Shown: one piece after another, positions 55,421 to 64,000 of the stretch
Layout of the letters: the number at the start of each line of letters is the position of its first letter
Position numbering within the stretch: position 1 is the stretch's first letter
From: Flavobacterium sp. I3-2
GTDB lineage: Bacteria; Bacteroidota; Bacteroidia; Flavobacteriales; Flavobacteriaceae
Length of the DNA stretch: 64,000 nt
Assembly (NCBI RefSeq): GCF_013389595.1
Contig: NZ_CP058306.1
Location: forward strand, 558,001-622,000
Direction of reading: 5' to 3'
Notes under the pieces: generated by a model
Databases searched by the model: none
What the model saw: the letters and a program-made list of their open reading frames with translations, nothing else
What the model was told of the DNA's origin: nothing
Made by a program: the position numbers and the translations under genes

Positions 55421-56378
55421 AATAATTGGTATTGGTTTTATCGAAATCATAAAAAATAATTTCGGTTGGATTTGTTTTCATTTTTTCGCTCAAATCAGCC
55501 ATCATTTCTTCTACTTGTTTTGCCGATGTACTTTCGATTTTCACGACATCGCCTTTTTTAAAATAAGTCCCAAAATACGATTTACCTTCTTGAACTACAT
55601 AACGGTTTTCGTCTATTTTTTTGAAGTTAGCAATCGTATCTAATTGCTCAGAACGAATGCGACTTATCAAATTAATTGGTTTTCGATTTCGTGTATGCAC
55701 CAACCAAGAATAAACGGGCAATGCAACATTTAATTTCAATGGATAATTTGCCAAACTATTTGTGTACTTTGAAGCAACTTCTCTATCATAAATAGAATTC
55801 AACGAATCGGCTGCAATCGTTCCCATATTGTAATACATCAAAACGCCTTCATCGACATTTGGAACTCCCGTTTTCTCGAAATATTTTATTTGATGTAAAC
55901 GAATCGTTGCGCTTAATTTTAAATTCGATTGTTTTTTTATTTCATCAACCAAAGCAAAAAATTGCGCCTTACTTTTTAAACTCCAATCGCAATCTAATTG
56001 AATTTCGTTTATAGAAATTTGATTTTTCGAATTGATTTGATTGATGTACGTTACTATGTTTTTTGCTAATTCTTTTACTTCTAAATTCGGAATCAAAACC
56101 ACTTCGTTTTTGATGTAAACTACTGGGATGATTTGTAAATTCTTAGGTATTGAATCAAAAGTTATAGCTGAAATCGGAATTGGTTTTCCGCCTTTTAATC
56201 CAACATCGAAATACCGAACATACATTTTATCGATACCATTTTGTTCCAAAAAATCGACGTCTGCACTATCTAACTTGAATTGAGTTTTCCAATAATAAAA
56301 AGATGTGGCAATATTGTTTTCTTTTTTTGAACAACTTAAACCTAGTAATAAAATTAAAAGCCAAAAGATTTTTTTCAT
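55380..56378 (-). CDS. Lipoprotein with a probable TIM-barrel (GH-like, DUF3142-type) domain
   Basis: The 332-residue protein has a lipoprotein signal with lipobox LGLSC (Cys16; MKKIFWLLILLLGLSCSKK), so it should be anchored in the envelope. The mature part shows the alternating strand-helix pattern of a TIM barrel: INEIQLDCDWSLKSKAQFFA, LKLSATIRLHQIKYFEKTG, VLMYYNMGTIAADS and LNVALPVYSWLVHTR, which resemble the strand ends of GH18-like or DUF3142 proteins. The motif LDCDWS has Asp at both outer positions, but no full GH18 DxxDxDxE is present, so catalytic activity is uncertain. The frame start at 56408 is in the peptidase terminator; the ATG at 56378 is used. It overlaps paralogue A. Confidence 0.7.
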   Translation of the reverse strand: MKKIFWLLILLLGLSCSKKENNIATSFYYWKTQFKLDSADVDFLEQNGIDKMYVRYFDVGLKGGKPIPISAITFDSIPKNLQIIPVVYIKNEVVLIPNLEVKELAKNIVTYINQINSKNQISINEIQLDCDWSLKSKAQFFALVDEIKKQSNLKLSATIRLHQIKYFEKTGVPNVDEGVLMYYNMGTIAADSLNSIYDREVASKYTNSLANYPLKLNVALPVYSWLVHTRNRKPINLISRIRSEQLDTIANFKKIDENRYVVQEGKSYFGTYFKKGDVVKIESTSAKQVEEMMADLSEKMKTNPTEIIFYDFDKTNTNYYENEFFKKVVTKF

Positions 56379-56404
56379 TGAATAAAAATACAAAAATAAA
56401 GGGC

Positions 56405-56443
56405 ACAAAAAAACCGCTTCAGAAAATTCTGAAACGGTTTTTA
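56405..56443 (-). terminator. Intrinsic terminator after the S46 peptidase gene
   Basis: On the minus strand AAAACCGTTTCAGA / TCTGAAGCGGTTTT forms a long stem with one T-G wobble, followed by seven T. It separates the peptidase from the unknown three-gene cluster. Confidence 0.87.
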
Positions 56444-56465
56444 AAACTTATTACTGTTTAATGAA

Positions 56466-58619
56466 TTATTTCACTAAAGTCATTTCTTCAATTAAGTTTG
56501 TTGCACCTGCATATTTATCGATAATGAATAAAATATAACGAACATCAACGTTAATTGTACGTTGCAATTTAGGGTCGTAAATAACGTCACCAGCCATAGC
56601 TTCAATGTTTCCGTCGAAAGCTAAACCAATTAACTCACCTTTTCCGTTTAAAACTGGAGAACCTGAATTACCACCTGTAATATCGTGGTCTGTTAAGAAG
56701 TTCACGTGTAAAACTCCGTTTTCGTCAGCGTAAGTTCCAAAATCTTTATTGTTATACAAATCGATTAAACGTTGTGGAACTTCAAATTCTTCGTCACCTG
56801 CTTTGTGTTTAGCAATTGTACCTTGTAAAGTTGTGTACCAATTTTCGGCAGCATCGTTTACTTTATTTCCTCTTGGTAAGTCAATAACTTTACCGTAAGT
56901 TAAACGTAAAGTTGAGTTAGCATCTGGATAATATTTTTTGTCTGGATTTGCTTTTCTTAAACCATCAACTAATAATCTGTAAGATTTTTGGTAATCGTTT
57001 TGTAATGTTTTTACGTTTTCTGGAACCGTATTGTATTGTCTAATTAAATCAGAAGATAATTTAAATAATTCGTCGTTATTTAAAACATCTGCATTTGGAT
57101 TTTCTAAGAAAGCCATTGCTTTTTCTTCTGATGCAAAAATACTATTTGCAAAAGCATTGTTGATATAAGCAGTAAAATCATTATTTGATTTAGAACCGAT
57201 TTCTTTTACATATGGAGCAATATCAAAACCTGTAGATTTAGTTGCGTATAATTGTAATTGTTTAGCTAACATTTCTTGCTCTAAAGGTAAAGCTAATGTT
57301 GCGTAAGATTCGTTGATTCCGTTAACTAAATATGGTTTCATTTCAGCACGTTGCTCAGGGCTTGCTTCCATGTATTGAGAAAAAGCACTTCCTAAACTAT
57401 AAGGTAAAGCTCCCATATCAGACGTACGTAAAATAGTCATCAAGTAATTATCATGACGTGATTTTTCGTTAGTTGCTGCGTAATAAGCATTGATATCTTC
57501 GATAACTTTTCCGTAAGTAGCTTTATTTTCTTTTTTATTTGCCCACTTATTAAAGTCTTTTTCTTCTTTCGTTTTCTTTTCAACCGTTTTGTGAGCTTTT
57601 AAAGCATCAATCATTCCTTGACGGTTTTTCCAGTAGTTAGCAACACTTGCGTATTTACTTGCATAGTTTAAACGAACTTCATCGTTTTGGTCCATGTATT
57701 TTTTCATCACATCCATTCCTAATCTTGAACCTTCAACCCAAGCTGGATAAGCGAATGAAACGTTTTGCTCGATTCCTTGTGCTGGCATCCAACGGTTTGT
57801 ACGACCTGGATAACCTAAAATCATTGAAAAATCTCCTTCTTTAATTCCTGATGTAGCAACAGGTAAGTGATGCTTTGGACTCATTGGAATATTGTCTGGA
57901 GAATATGGTGCAGGATTACCATCTTTATCAGTGTACACACGGAATAAAGAGAAATCTCCTGTATGACGTGGCCATTCCCAGTTGTCTGTATCTCCACCAA
58001 ATTTACCGATTGCATTTGGAGGTGTTCCAACTAAACGAACATCTTCGAAATCTTGATAAACAAAGTAGTAATATTCGTTACCTTGAAAAAACGGACGTAC
58101 AGAAACTGTATATTTTCCACCTTCGTTATTTTCTTGTTCGATTTTAGCGATTTCTGCTTTGATTGCTTTTTCGCGTTCAGCTTCCGTCATGTTAGGATTT
58201 GTAACTCCTAAAATACGTTTTGTAACATCGTCCATACGAACAAAGAAACGAACAGAAATGTTTTTTGGAGCGCGCTCTTCTGCTTTGCTTTTAGCCCAAA
58301 AACCGTTAGTTAAAATATCGTCTTGTGGCGTTGATAACTCAGCAATCTTATCATATCCACAGTGGTGATTTGTTAAAATCAAACCTTCTTTAGAAATGAT
58401 TTCTGCAGTACATCCACCATCAAACTGAACAATAGCATCTTTTAATGAATTGTTGTTGATGCTGTAAATTTCTTCAGCTGTTAACTGAAGTCCCATTTTT
58501 TGCATATCGCGGTGATTTAAACGTTCAATGAACATTAAAAACCACATTCCTTCATCAGCTTTTACTTTTAATGGTAATGCCATTAAAGCAACTGTTAAGA
58601 ATAGAACTAATTTTTTCAT
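56466..58619 (-). CDS. S46 family dipeptidyl-peptidase (DPP7/DPP11 type)
   Basis: S46 enzymes are periplasmic serine peptidases that remove dipeptides from the N-terminus and feed amino acids to asaccharolytic Bacteroidetes. The 717-residue protein has a signal peptide (MKKLVLFLTVALMALPLKVKA), then DEGMWFL, the catalytic His in LILTNHHCGYD, the catalytic Asp in GDTDNWEWPRHTGDFSLFRV and the catalytic Ser in TGGNSGSPVLNGKGELIGLA followed by FDGN. The residue that sets specificity, Gly before the Asn of FDGN (Gly673 in the DPP7 numbering), is Gly as in DPP7 and not Arg as in DPP11. That suggests hydrophobic P1 preference; this is inference. Start at MKKLVLFL (58619) is seven codons into the frame. 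Confidence 0.92.
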   Translation of the reverse strand: MKKLVLFLTVALMALPLKVKADEGMWFLMFIERLNHRDMQKMGLQLTAEEIYSINNNSLKDAIVQFDGGCTAEIISKEGLILTNHHCGYDKIAELSTPQDDILTNGFWAKSKAEERAPKNISVRFFVRMDDVTKRILGVTNPNMTEAEREKAIKAEIAKIEQENNEGGKYTVSVRPFFQGNEYYYFVYQDFEDVRLVGTPPNAIGKFGGDTDNWEWPRHTGDFSLFRVYTDKDGNPAPYSPDNIPMSPKHHLPVATSGIKEGDFSMILGYPGRTNRWMPAQGIEQNVSFAYPAWVEGSRLGMDVMKKYMDQNDEVRLNYASKYASVANYWKNRQGMIDALKAHKTVEKKTKEEKDFNKWANKKENKATYGKVIEDINAYYAATNEKSRHDNYLMTILRTSDMGALPYSLGSAFSQYMEASPEQRAEMKPYLVNGINESYATLALPLEQEMLAKQLQLYATKSTGFDIAPYVKEIGSKSNNDFTAYINNAFANSIFASEEKAMAFLENPNADVLNNDELFKLSSDLIRQYNTVPENVKTLQNDYQKSYRLLVDGLRKANPDKKYYPDANSTLRLTYGKVIDLPRGNKVNDAAENWYTTLQGTIAKHKAGDEEFEVPQRLIDLYNNKDFGTYADENGVLHVNFLTDHDITGGNSGSPVLNGKGELIGLAFDGNIEAMAGDVIYDPKLQRTINVDVRYILFIIDKYAGATNLIEEMTLVK

Positions 58620-58643
58620 ATTATAATTAAATGATTTCACATG

Positions 58644-58674
58644 CGAAGATAATTGATTTTATAAATAAAACGAA
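58644..58674 (-). promoter_or_regulatory. Probable promoter of the S46 peptidase gene
   Basis: On the minus strand TTCG (58671-58674), a 19-base spacer and TATCTTCG (58644-58651) differ from TTTG and TAnnTTTG by one base each. Transcription would start about 20 bases before the ATG. Confidence 0.45.
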
Positions 58675-58762
58675 CTTTATATAACATAAACGTCATCTTT
58701 AACTTAGTTTTAGTGTTTTAAATTATCAAAACTTCATATTATTTATACTTTTATAACGCTAA

Positions 58763-60052
58763 CTAATAATAAGTATATTCAAGTTGATATTTCTCCATTT
58801 CGTTTTCGTCTTTATAAGTAAATGTTTCTAAAAGTCCTCTGTCATTTAATTGGATGTTGTTTTTACCTTTATGAACATGCAACACATTATCATAAAAAAT
58901 CTCATATTGCGAGTCTGATTTTTTCACAACTTCTTCTCTTAATTTATGGACAACATTTTCACCATCATAAGATGTAACGGTTAATACAAACGGAAATTTG
59001 TTTGGAGCCGATTTACTTGTACTTGTCCAAAGTTCATTATCGATATAATAATTGATATTTCCTTTTTCTAGACGTTGTTCTACAAACGAATTTTGTTCTT
59101 CAAAACCAACATCATCTTTCATTAATAAAATTCGTTTCATTAACAATTCGTTATCTTTTAAAATATAAAAAGTAGTTTCGTTTGCACCACCTAAATCAGA
59201 TGTAAAAAACAAAACGTCATCATTGTATCTAATAAAATCTTCACGTTCATCGTGTTTAATTGATTTTAGAATATCATTTTCATATTTAAATTCGGTAGCA
59301 TAATAAACCGTTTTTCCATCATCATCAAATCGAATCACTTTTATAGGATGATTCAGTTCGTTTAAGTGAATTTGTTCATATTTGGTTTTCTTACCTTTTG
59401 GATTTACTTGATAAACGGTAATTGTTTTGACTTTATCTTGATTAAGATTAAAAAACAAATGATGATTTAGAGTGCAAATTTCTGAAATTGAATAATTTTT
59501 CAAAAAACGATTCATTACTTTTCTTGATTTTTCAGTGAAATTATCTTGCTTAGGAAGTTGCGCAATTTCTTTTTTATATAACTCGGAATTTGTGATGTAA
59601 GATGATTTCTTTTTTTGTCCTAATTGTTCCGAAACAAATTCGGTTGCCAATCGAGAACCTTCTTGCGTTTTTAAATTTGATTTACTTTTTCCGTTCCAAA
59701 AAACAATGGCGTCATAAGAAGCGTTAACATCGGTTACATCGATGTATTGACCATCTTCTAATCTAATGTAAGATTGTTTTGTAATATAATTTATCTTAAC
59801 TTGATTGTGATTAAAATTCTTTAGAAGTTCTTTGTGTTCAATATCATTTCCAGCAATGGTATAACCATCGTTTTGACTTTGAATTTGAATTAAAAAAACT
59901 TGAGGTTTACCTGAATTGAAATTTAACGTATCAATTGGTGATTCGATAATAAATTCATCACCTAAAACATCAATTGCTACCACGTCGTCATCTTGTGCTT
60001 GCATATTGATTGAAAATAAAAACATAATAAAAAATAAAAATTTGACTTTCAT
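58763..60052 (-). CDS. Secreted protein of unknown function
   Basis: The 429-residue protein has a signal peptide (MKVKFLFFIMFLFSINMQAQ, cleavage after AQ) and an acidic start (DDDVVAIDVLGDEFIIESPI). I do not recognise the rest. The central part has DGYTIAGNDIEHKELLKNF and SYIRLEDGQYIDVTDVNASY. The second half is beta-rich with a pattern recalling YD/RHS-like strands (GKTVYYATEFKYENDILKSI; YQLEYTYY at the end), though without a proper repeat. No lipobox or T9SS signal. It stands between the obg terminator and the S46 gene. Confidence 0.7.
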   Translation of the reverse strand: MKVKFLFFIMFLFSINMQAQDDDVVAIDVLGDEFIIESPIDTLNFNSGKPQVFLIQIQSQNDGYTIAGNDIEHKELLKNFNHNQVKINYITKQSYIRLEDGQYIDVTDVNASYDAIVFWNGKSKSNLKTQEGSRLATEFVSEQLGQKKKSSYITNSELYKKEIAQLPKQDNFTEKSRKVMNRFLKNYSISEICTLNHHLFFNLNQDKVKTITVYQVNPKGKKTKYEQIHLNELNHPIKVIRFDDDGKTVYYATEFKYENDILKSIKHDEREDFIRYNDDVLFFTSDLGGANETTFYILKDNELLMKRILLMKDDVGFEEQNSFVEQRLEKGNINYYIDNELWTSTSKSAPNKFPFVLTVTSYDGENVVHKLREEVVKKSDSQYEIFYDNVLHVHKGKNNIQLNDRGLLETFTYKDENEMEKYQLEYTYY

Positions 60053-60093
60053 ATATAAGTTATAAGTTTGGTTATCAACATTAAAGATATAAA

Positions 60094-60121
60094 AAAAGTC
60101 CCTTCTTTCGAAGAGACTTAT
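60094..60121 (-). terminator. Intrinsic terminator after obgE
   Basis: On the minus strand AAGTCTCTTC / GAAGGGACTT with a GAAA loop (one T-G wobble) is followed by seven T, just downstream of the obgE stop. Confidence 0.85.
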
Positions 60122-60124
60122 ATT

Positions 60125-61126
60125 TTATTTATTTAGCATTAACCAAAGCTTATCTTTTAATTCGGTTAAACCTTGTTGCGCAACCGATGAAATAAACATA
60201 TACGGAATTCCACCAAAATCTTTATCTAATTGCACACGCATTTCTGTTTTTAATTCATCGTCTAACATATCCGATTTTGAAATAGCAATTAAACGGTCTT
60301 TATCTAACATTTCTGGATTATAACGACGTAATTCATCTAACAAAATATCGTATTCTTTCTTGATGTCTTTCGCATCTGCCGGAACTAAAAACAATAAAGT
60401 TGAATTACGTTCGATGTGACGCAAGAAATAATGCCCTAAACCTTTACCTTCTGCCGCACCTTCGATAATTCCAGGAATATCAGCAATCACAAATGATTTA
60501 AATTCGCGATAAGCAACAATTCCTAAATTTGGTTTTAAGGTTGTAAATGGATAATCACCAATTTTAGGTTTAGCCGAAGTCAACACAGAAAGTAAAGTTG
60601 ATTTACCTGCATTTGGAAATCCAACCAAACCAACATCAGCTAAAACTTTAAGTTCTAAAATAATATCCAACTCTTCCCCTGGTAAACCTGGTTGTGAATA
60701 ACGAGGCGTTTGATTTGTAGGACTTCTAAAATGCCAGTTTCCTAAACCTCCTTTTCCACCTTTGGCTAAAATTTTCTTTTCGCCATTTTCTGTAATTTCA
60801 AACAAAACTTCTCCAGTTTCTTTATCTTTAATTACAGTTCCTAATGGTACTTCAAGATATCTATCTTCACCATCAGCTCCGGTGCTTCGTGCGCTTCCAC
60901 CATCACCACCGTGTCCGGCTTTAATATGACGTGCAAATTTTAAGTGATATAAAGTCCATAAACTCTCATTACCAACAATGTAAACGTGACCACCACGACC
61001 ACCATCTCCACCATCAGGCCCACCTTTTTCGATAAATTTTTCACGGTGCAAATGCGTTGAACCTTTACCACCTTTACCAGAAGCTACATATATTTTTACG
61101 TAATCTACGAAATTCCCTTCAGTCAT
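60125..61126 (-). CDS. obgE: Obg family GTPase (CgtA)
   Basis: Obg is a low-affinity GTPase linked to 50S subunit assembly and stress control. The 333-residue protein has the glycine-rich Obg fold (residues 1-158; [52 protein letters not shown]). The G domain shows P-loop [45 protein letters not shown] and [10 protein letters not shown]. It lacks the variable C-terminal OCT domain that some Obg proteins carry. It follows the CNNM-CBS gene by 29 bases. Confidence 0.97.
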   Translation of the reverse strand: MTEGNFVDYVKIYVASGKGGKGSTHLHREKFIEKGGPDGGDGGRGGHVYIVGNESLWTLYHLKFARHIKAGHGGDGGSARSTGADGEDRYLEVPLGTVIKDKETGEVLFEITENGEKKILAKGGKGGLGNWHFRSPTNQTPRYSQPGLPGEELDIILELKVLADVGLVGFPNAGKSTLLSVLTSAKPKIGDYPFTTLKPNLGIVAYREFKSFVIADIPGIIEGAAEGKGLGHYFLRHIERNSTLLFLVPADAKDIKKEYDILLDELRRYNPEMLDKDRLIAISKSDMLDDELKTEMRVQLDKDFGGIPYMFISSVAQQGLTELKDKLWLMLNK

Positions 61127-61155
61127 TGTATTTTGTTTTACTTGAAAAACTCAAG

Positions 61156-62430
61156 TTATTCTTTTAATAAATTAATTCCTATTTTACTTATTTTGACACC
61201 GTTTGATTCTAGAACTTCAAATTCCATTTTATTCCAAATTAGCTTTTCACCCGTTTTTGGAATATAAGATAATTCTTTCATAACCAAACCACTTACAGTC
61301 GTTACATCGTAATCCTGCATAAGTTCGTCTAATTCAAAATAAGCAAACAAATCATGTAGTGGATAAAAACCATCTACAATATATTTTCCTTCTTCAATTT
61401 CTTGAAGTTGATATTCTTCTTCATCAAATTCAGATGCATCACCAACTAAAGCTTCTAAAATGTCATTTAAAGTAATAATTCCTTGAATAACTCCATATTC
61501 ATCGGTAATTAAAGCATAGTGAATTTTAGTCGATTTAAATATTTCTAGGGCTTTATAAGCCGAAGTATGTTCAATTAAAAAGATTGGCTCTTTGGTAATA
61601 CTTCTTAAATCGGTATGTTGATTTTCGAACAGCAAAAATAAATCTTTTAAAGTAACTATCCCAATTACTTCATCTAATCCGTCTTCACAAACTGGATAAA
61701 ATGAATGCAGTTCATCGATAACTTTATTTTTTACCGTTTGCAAATCGTCGGTACATTCAATATAAACCACCGATTTTCTGTGAGTCATCAACGAATTTAT
61801 TTTTCTATCGCCGACATTAAAAACGCGTTCAACAATATCTTGTTCTATTTCTTGAACTTCGCCACCTTCTGTACTTTGACGAATAATAGAACGGATTTCT
61901 TCTTCGGTAACTTTACCATCGGCTGTTGGACGGATGTTTAAAATTTTAAGCACACCATCTGTTGAGAATGTTAGCAACCAAACAAAAGGCGCAGCAATTT
62001 TTGAAATCAAAGTCATTGGTAAAGCAACGGCTTTTGAAATTCCTTCAGGGAAATTTAAACCTAATCTTTTAGGAACCAATTCACCTAAAATCAATGTAAA
62101 AAAAGTTAAGATAAACAAAACCAAACCAACGCTCAAAGATGCTGCATAAGGAGCTAAAATTGGAAATTGAATAATATAATCTTTTACAGATGTTGTTATA
62201 TTATCGCCAGAATAAATACCTGTTAAAATTCCGATTAAAGTAATTCCAATCTGTACAGTCGAAAAAAAGTTGTTTGGATTATTCGCCAACTCCAAAGCCG
62301 CTTTTGCACTTGAACTTCCTTTTTTAGCAGCAATTTCTAATCGATTTTTTCGAGCAGAAACTAACGCCATTTCGGACATAGAAAATATTCCATTTAATAT
62401 AATCAAAAAGAAAATAATGAGTAATTCCAA
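61156..62430 (-). CDS. Hemolysin-type CNNM-CBS domain protein (TlyC/CorC family)
   Basis: The 424-residue inner membrane protein has an N-terminal DUF21/CNNM domain with about four transmembrane segments (FLIILNGIFSMSEMALVSA; GLVLFILTFFTLILGELVPK), two CBS domains (about residues 205-330; VYIECTDDLQTVKNKVIDEL and ALITDEYGVIQGIITLNDI) and the C-terminal CorC_HlyC domain (YIVDGFYPLHDLFAYFELDE). Such proteins are related to Mg2+ or Co2+ efflux systems. The word hemolysin in databases comes from a distant homologue and is not predicted here. Substrate unknown. In Bacteroidetes this group also includes a gliding-motility protein (GldE); that identity is possible but not proven by the sequence. Confidence 0.85.
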   Translation of the reverse strand: MELLIIFFLIILNGIFSMSEMALVSARKNRLEIAAKKGSSSAKAALELANNPNNFFSTVQIGITLIGILTGIYSGDNITTSVKDYIIQFPILAPYAASLSVGLVLFILTFFTLILGELVPKRLGLNFPEGISKAVALPMTLISKIAAPFVWLLTFSTDGVLKILNIRPTADGKVTEEEIRSIIRQSTEGGEVQEIEQDIVERVFNVGDRKINSLMTHRKSVVYIECTDDLQTVKNKVIDELHSFYPVCEDGLDEVIGIVTLKDLFLLFENQHTDLRSITKEPIFLIEHTSAYKALEIFKSTKIHYALITDEYGVIQGIITLNDILEALVGDASEFDEEEYQLQEIEEGKYIVDGFYPLHDLFAYFELDELMQDYDVTTVSGLVMKELSYIPKTGEKLIWNKMEFEVLESNGVKISKIGINLLKE

Positions 62431-62461
62431 AGTTTGTTTGTTTAGGTTATTAAAAATACAA

Positions 62462-62493
62462 AAATCTTATCCTTGAAATTCAAAGATAAGATT
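62462..62493 (-). terminator. Intrinsic terminator after adk
   Basis: On the minus strand AATCTTATCTTTGAA / TTCAAGGATAAGATT forms a 15-bp stem with one T-G wobble and a very short loop, followed by T5. It is the strongest terminator hairpin in the window. Confidence 0.87.
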
Positions 62494-62518
62494 AATGCAA
62501 TTTTATTTTTTATGATTA

Positions 62519-63091
62519 TTATAATTTATCAATAATATTACTTAAACGTTCTGTAATTTCGGCAATTGTACCGATACCATCAACAGCATAATATTTATCT
62601 TGTGTTTTATAAAACTCGATAAGTGGCGCTGTTTTTTCGTTATATTCTTCGTAACGTGTTCTAATTTTAGCTTCGTCTTGGTCATCTGCTCTTCCTGAAG
62701 TTTTACCTCTTTCAAGAATACGAGCTACTAAAATATCGTCATTCGCTTCTAAACCAATCGTTGCTGTTACATCTAAATTAATAGATTTTAAGAAAGCATC
62801 TAAAGCATTAGCTTGCGGAATTGTTCTTGGAAAACCATCGAATAAGAAACCAGCCTTATCCATATTTTTTTCAACCTCAGCTTTTAACATATTGATTGTA
62901 AGTTCATCCGGAACCAATTCGCCGTTATCCATATAAACACGCGCTTGTTTTCCTAAATCGGTATCATTTTTTAAATTATATCTAAAAACATCACCTGTTG
63001 AGATGTGTGTTAAGTTATATTTTTCCTTTAAAAATTCTGCCTGAGTTCCTTTTCCTGCTCCAGGTTTCCCGAATAAAACAATAGCAATCAT
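62519..63091 (-). CDS. adk: Adenylate kinase
   Basis: Adk interconverts AMP and ATP with two ADP in the cytoplasm. The 190-residue protein has the P-loop LFGKPGAGKGTQAEFLKEKY (residues 5-24), THISTGDVFRYNL, the motif FDGFPRTIPQANALD, and a short LID without the zinc-binding cysteines (ERGKTSGRADDQDE). It is therefore the short-lid type. It lies 15 bases after hpt and is co-transcribed with it. Confidence 0.97.
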   Translation of the reverse strand: MIAIVLFGKPGAGKGTQAEFLKEKYNLTHISTGDVFRYNLKNDTDLGKQARVYMDNGELVPDELTINMLKAEVEKNMDKAGFLFDGFPRTIPQANALDAFLKSINLDVTATIGLEANDDILVARILERGKTSGRADDQDEAKIRTRYEEYNEKTAPLIEFYKTQDKYYAVDGIGTIAEITERLSNIIDKL

Positions 63092-63106
63092 AATTAATTT
63101 GTTTCT

Positions 63107-63637
63107 TTATTTGATTTGATAAATAGCTGGTAAATTTCTACCTTGTTTGTTGTAATCTAGACCGTATCCAACAATAAATTTATTGGTAATTTCAAAACCT
63201 ACATAATCCATTTTAATTTGTTTGGTGTAAGCTTCTGGTTTAAAAAACAAAGTAGCAATTCTCAACCCTTTGATTTTATATCTATTAAAAAGTTGTTCTA
63301 AAACTTCAATTGTATTTCCTGTATCTACAATATCTTCAACAATTACAACCGTTTTATCTGTTACATCAACATCTAAACCGATTAGTTGCTTTACTTCGTT
63401 TGTAGATTGTGTTCCTTCGTAAGATGCCATTTTTACAAATGATATTTCACACGGATTTTCATAATACTTCATTAAGTCAGACAAAACCATGAAAGAACCA
63501 TTTAAAACACCTGTAAAAACAGGCGTTTCACCTCCTAAATCTTGCATCATCTGTTTAGCAACAGTTTGTAATCTCGTCTGAATTTCTTCTTCCAAAATAT
63601 AAGGCACGAAAACTTTGTCTAAAATTTGAATTTCCAT
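63107..63637 (-). CDS. hpt: Hypoxanthine phosphoribosyltransferase
   Basis: The enzyme salvages hypoxanthine (and often guanine) to IMP or GMP with PRPP. The 176-residue protein shows the PRPP-binding motif VVIVEDIVDTGNTIEVLEQL (about residues 97-116), VLNGSFMVLSDLMKYYE near the start and VGYGLDYNKQGRNLPAIYQI at the end. The frame extends to 63664, but the extra nine codons run into the promoter; MEIQILDKVFVPYI at 63637 is the family start. First gene of the hpt-adk unit, both in purine metabolism. Confidence 0.95.
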   Translation of the reverse strand: MEIQILDKVFVPYILEEEIQTRLQTVAKQMMQDLGGETPVFTGVLNGSFMVLSDLMKYYENPCEISFVKMASYEGTQSTNEVKQLIGLDVDVTDKTVVIVEDIVDTGNTIEVLEQLFNRYKIKGLRIATLFFKPEAYTKQIKMDYVGFEITNKFIVGYGLDYNKQGRNLPAIYQIK

Positions 63638-63661
63638 ATCATCTAAGATTCTTACGACATG

Positions 63662-63669
63662 CAAATATA
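63662..63669 (-). promoter_or_regulatory. Putative -7 promoter element of hpt-adk
   Basis: On the minus strand TATATTTG is an exact match to TAnnTTTG and ends about 25 bases before the hpt ATG. The upstream -33 TTTG is not clear. Its position excludes a start at 63664. Confidence 0.55.
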
Positions 63670-63760
63670 TGAATTTGAATTGAGCTTTTGTTTTGATTTG
63701 TTTAATTTTATGATTTATTATGTTTTATTTGCGATAAATTATTAGTTCAAAAAAAATAAA

Positions 63761-64000
63761 ATGGATTCTTTAAAAATATTATCAAATTTAAAAGTTGACC
63801 TAAGCATCAAAAGTAGAATTTTTGCTAGAAACACTATTTTAGATTCACAAATTAACGCTAAAGAGTTGATTCATTTTATCAAGATTTCTAACGAAAGAAC
63901 TCAAGTTTTATTTATTTGTGTTTTAGATTATATCATTGACGAACATCCCGATTTTTTAGCTAATGATTTAGTCCTTTTTATTAATCTTCAAGAAACTTTT
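63761..64000 (+). CDS. Protein of unknown function, 3' end outside the window
   Basis: The ATG at 63761 opens a frame that runs without a stop to the window end (80 codons). The translation starts MDSLKILSNLKVDLSIKSRI and continues through NAKELIHFIKISNERTQVLF and ICVLDYIIDEHPDFLAND. It looks cytoplasmic, helical and of flavobacterial composition; there is no signal peptide. Helix pairs such as those after residue 33 could be HEAT-like repeats, but I cannot name the family from this fragment. It diverges from hpt. Confidence 0.6.
   Translation, partial: MDSLKILSNLKVDLSIKSRIFARNTILDSQINAKELIHFIKISNERTQVLFICVLDYIIDEHPDFLANDLVLFINLQETF

Overview
The window is AT-rich and reads as ordinary core chromosome of a Flavobacteriaceae bacterium (Bacteroidota), close to Flavobacterium or Myroides. 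Evidence: a type IX secretion (T9SS) cargo protein paired with a PorP/SprF protein, promoters of the Bacteroidetes type (TTTG, about 17-20 bp, then TAnnTTTG), A-rich translation starts without Shine-Dalgarno sequences, zinc-free ribosomal proteins L36 and S14, an S46 dipeptidyl-peptidase, and the order ompH-murI typical of this family. I see no insertion sequence, prophage, CRISPR array, tRNA or rRNA.

Layout. 1-1.8 kb: the end of an OmpH/Skp chaperone gene, glutamate racemase and a gamma-carbonic-anhydrase-like protein. 1.9-8.2 kb (minus strand): a 1770-residue secreted T9SS type B protein with twelve tandem two-cysteine repeats, followed 3 bp later by its PorP/SprF partner. 8.3-13.8 kb: an Nfu-type Fe-S scaffold with a doubled N-domain, a YyaL/DUF255 thioredoxin-fold protein, a small secreted protein, an LLM flavin oxidoreductase and MarC. 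13.9-20 kb (minus): an arginine-deiminase-superfamily pair (DDAH-like and CtlX), citrate synthase, enolase and carA.

20-37.1 kb (minus): one continuous str-S10-spc-alpha ribosomal superoperon from rpsL to rplQ with fusA, secY, infA, rpmJ and rpoA. It carries a consensus promoter before rpsL, a promoter inside an inverted repeat before rplC, and a structured leader with a U-tract before rpsD that looks like an autoregulatory S4 element.

37.2-50.7 kb: a BamA/TamA-like outer membrane protein, a lipoprotein, RlmB, a conserved unknown, a rhomboid protease, RarA, and a tight six-gene minus-strand operon: radC, a LolD-like ATPase, a FtsX-type permease with a 14-histidine loop, a DUF3299-like CxxC protein, a YjjG-type phosphatase and a secreted unknown. 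Three small unknown genes and an Mpl-like Mur ligase follow.

50.7-58.6 kb (minus): an S46 peptidase and, separated from it by a terminator, a cluster of unknown function: a probable TIM-barrel lipoprotein whose end overlaps the first of two tandem ~775-residue exported paralogues sharing a DCxDCDH motif. 58.7-63.7 kb (minus): an unknown secreted protein, ObgE, a CNNM-CBS transporter-like protein, adenylate kinase and hypoxanthine phosphoribosyltransferase. An unknown gene begins at 63761 and leaves the window.

Most of the window is housekeeping. The best candidates for undescribed biology are the lipoprotein plus tandem-paralogue cluster (50.7-56.4 kb), the histidine-rich ABC operon (43.3-46.8 kb), the repeat-rich T9SS protein with its SprF partner, and the cis elements before rpsD and rplC.
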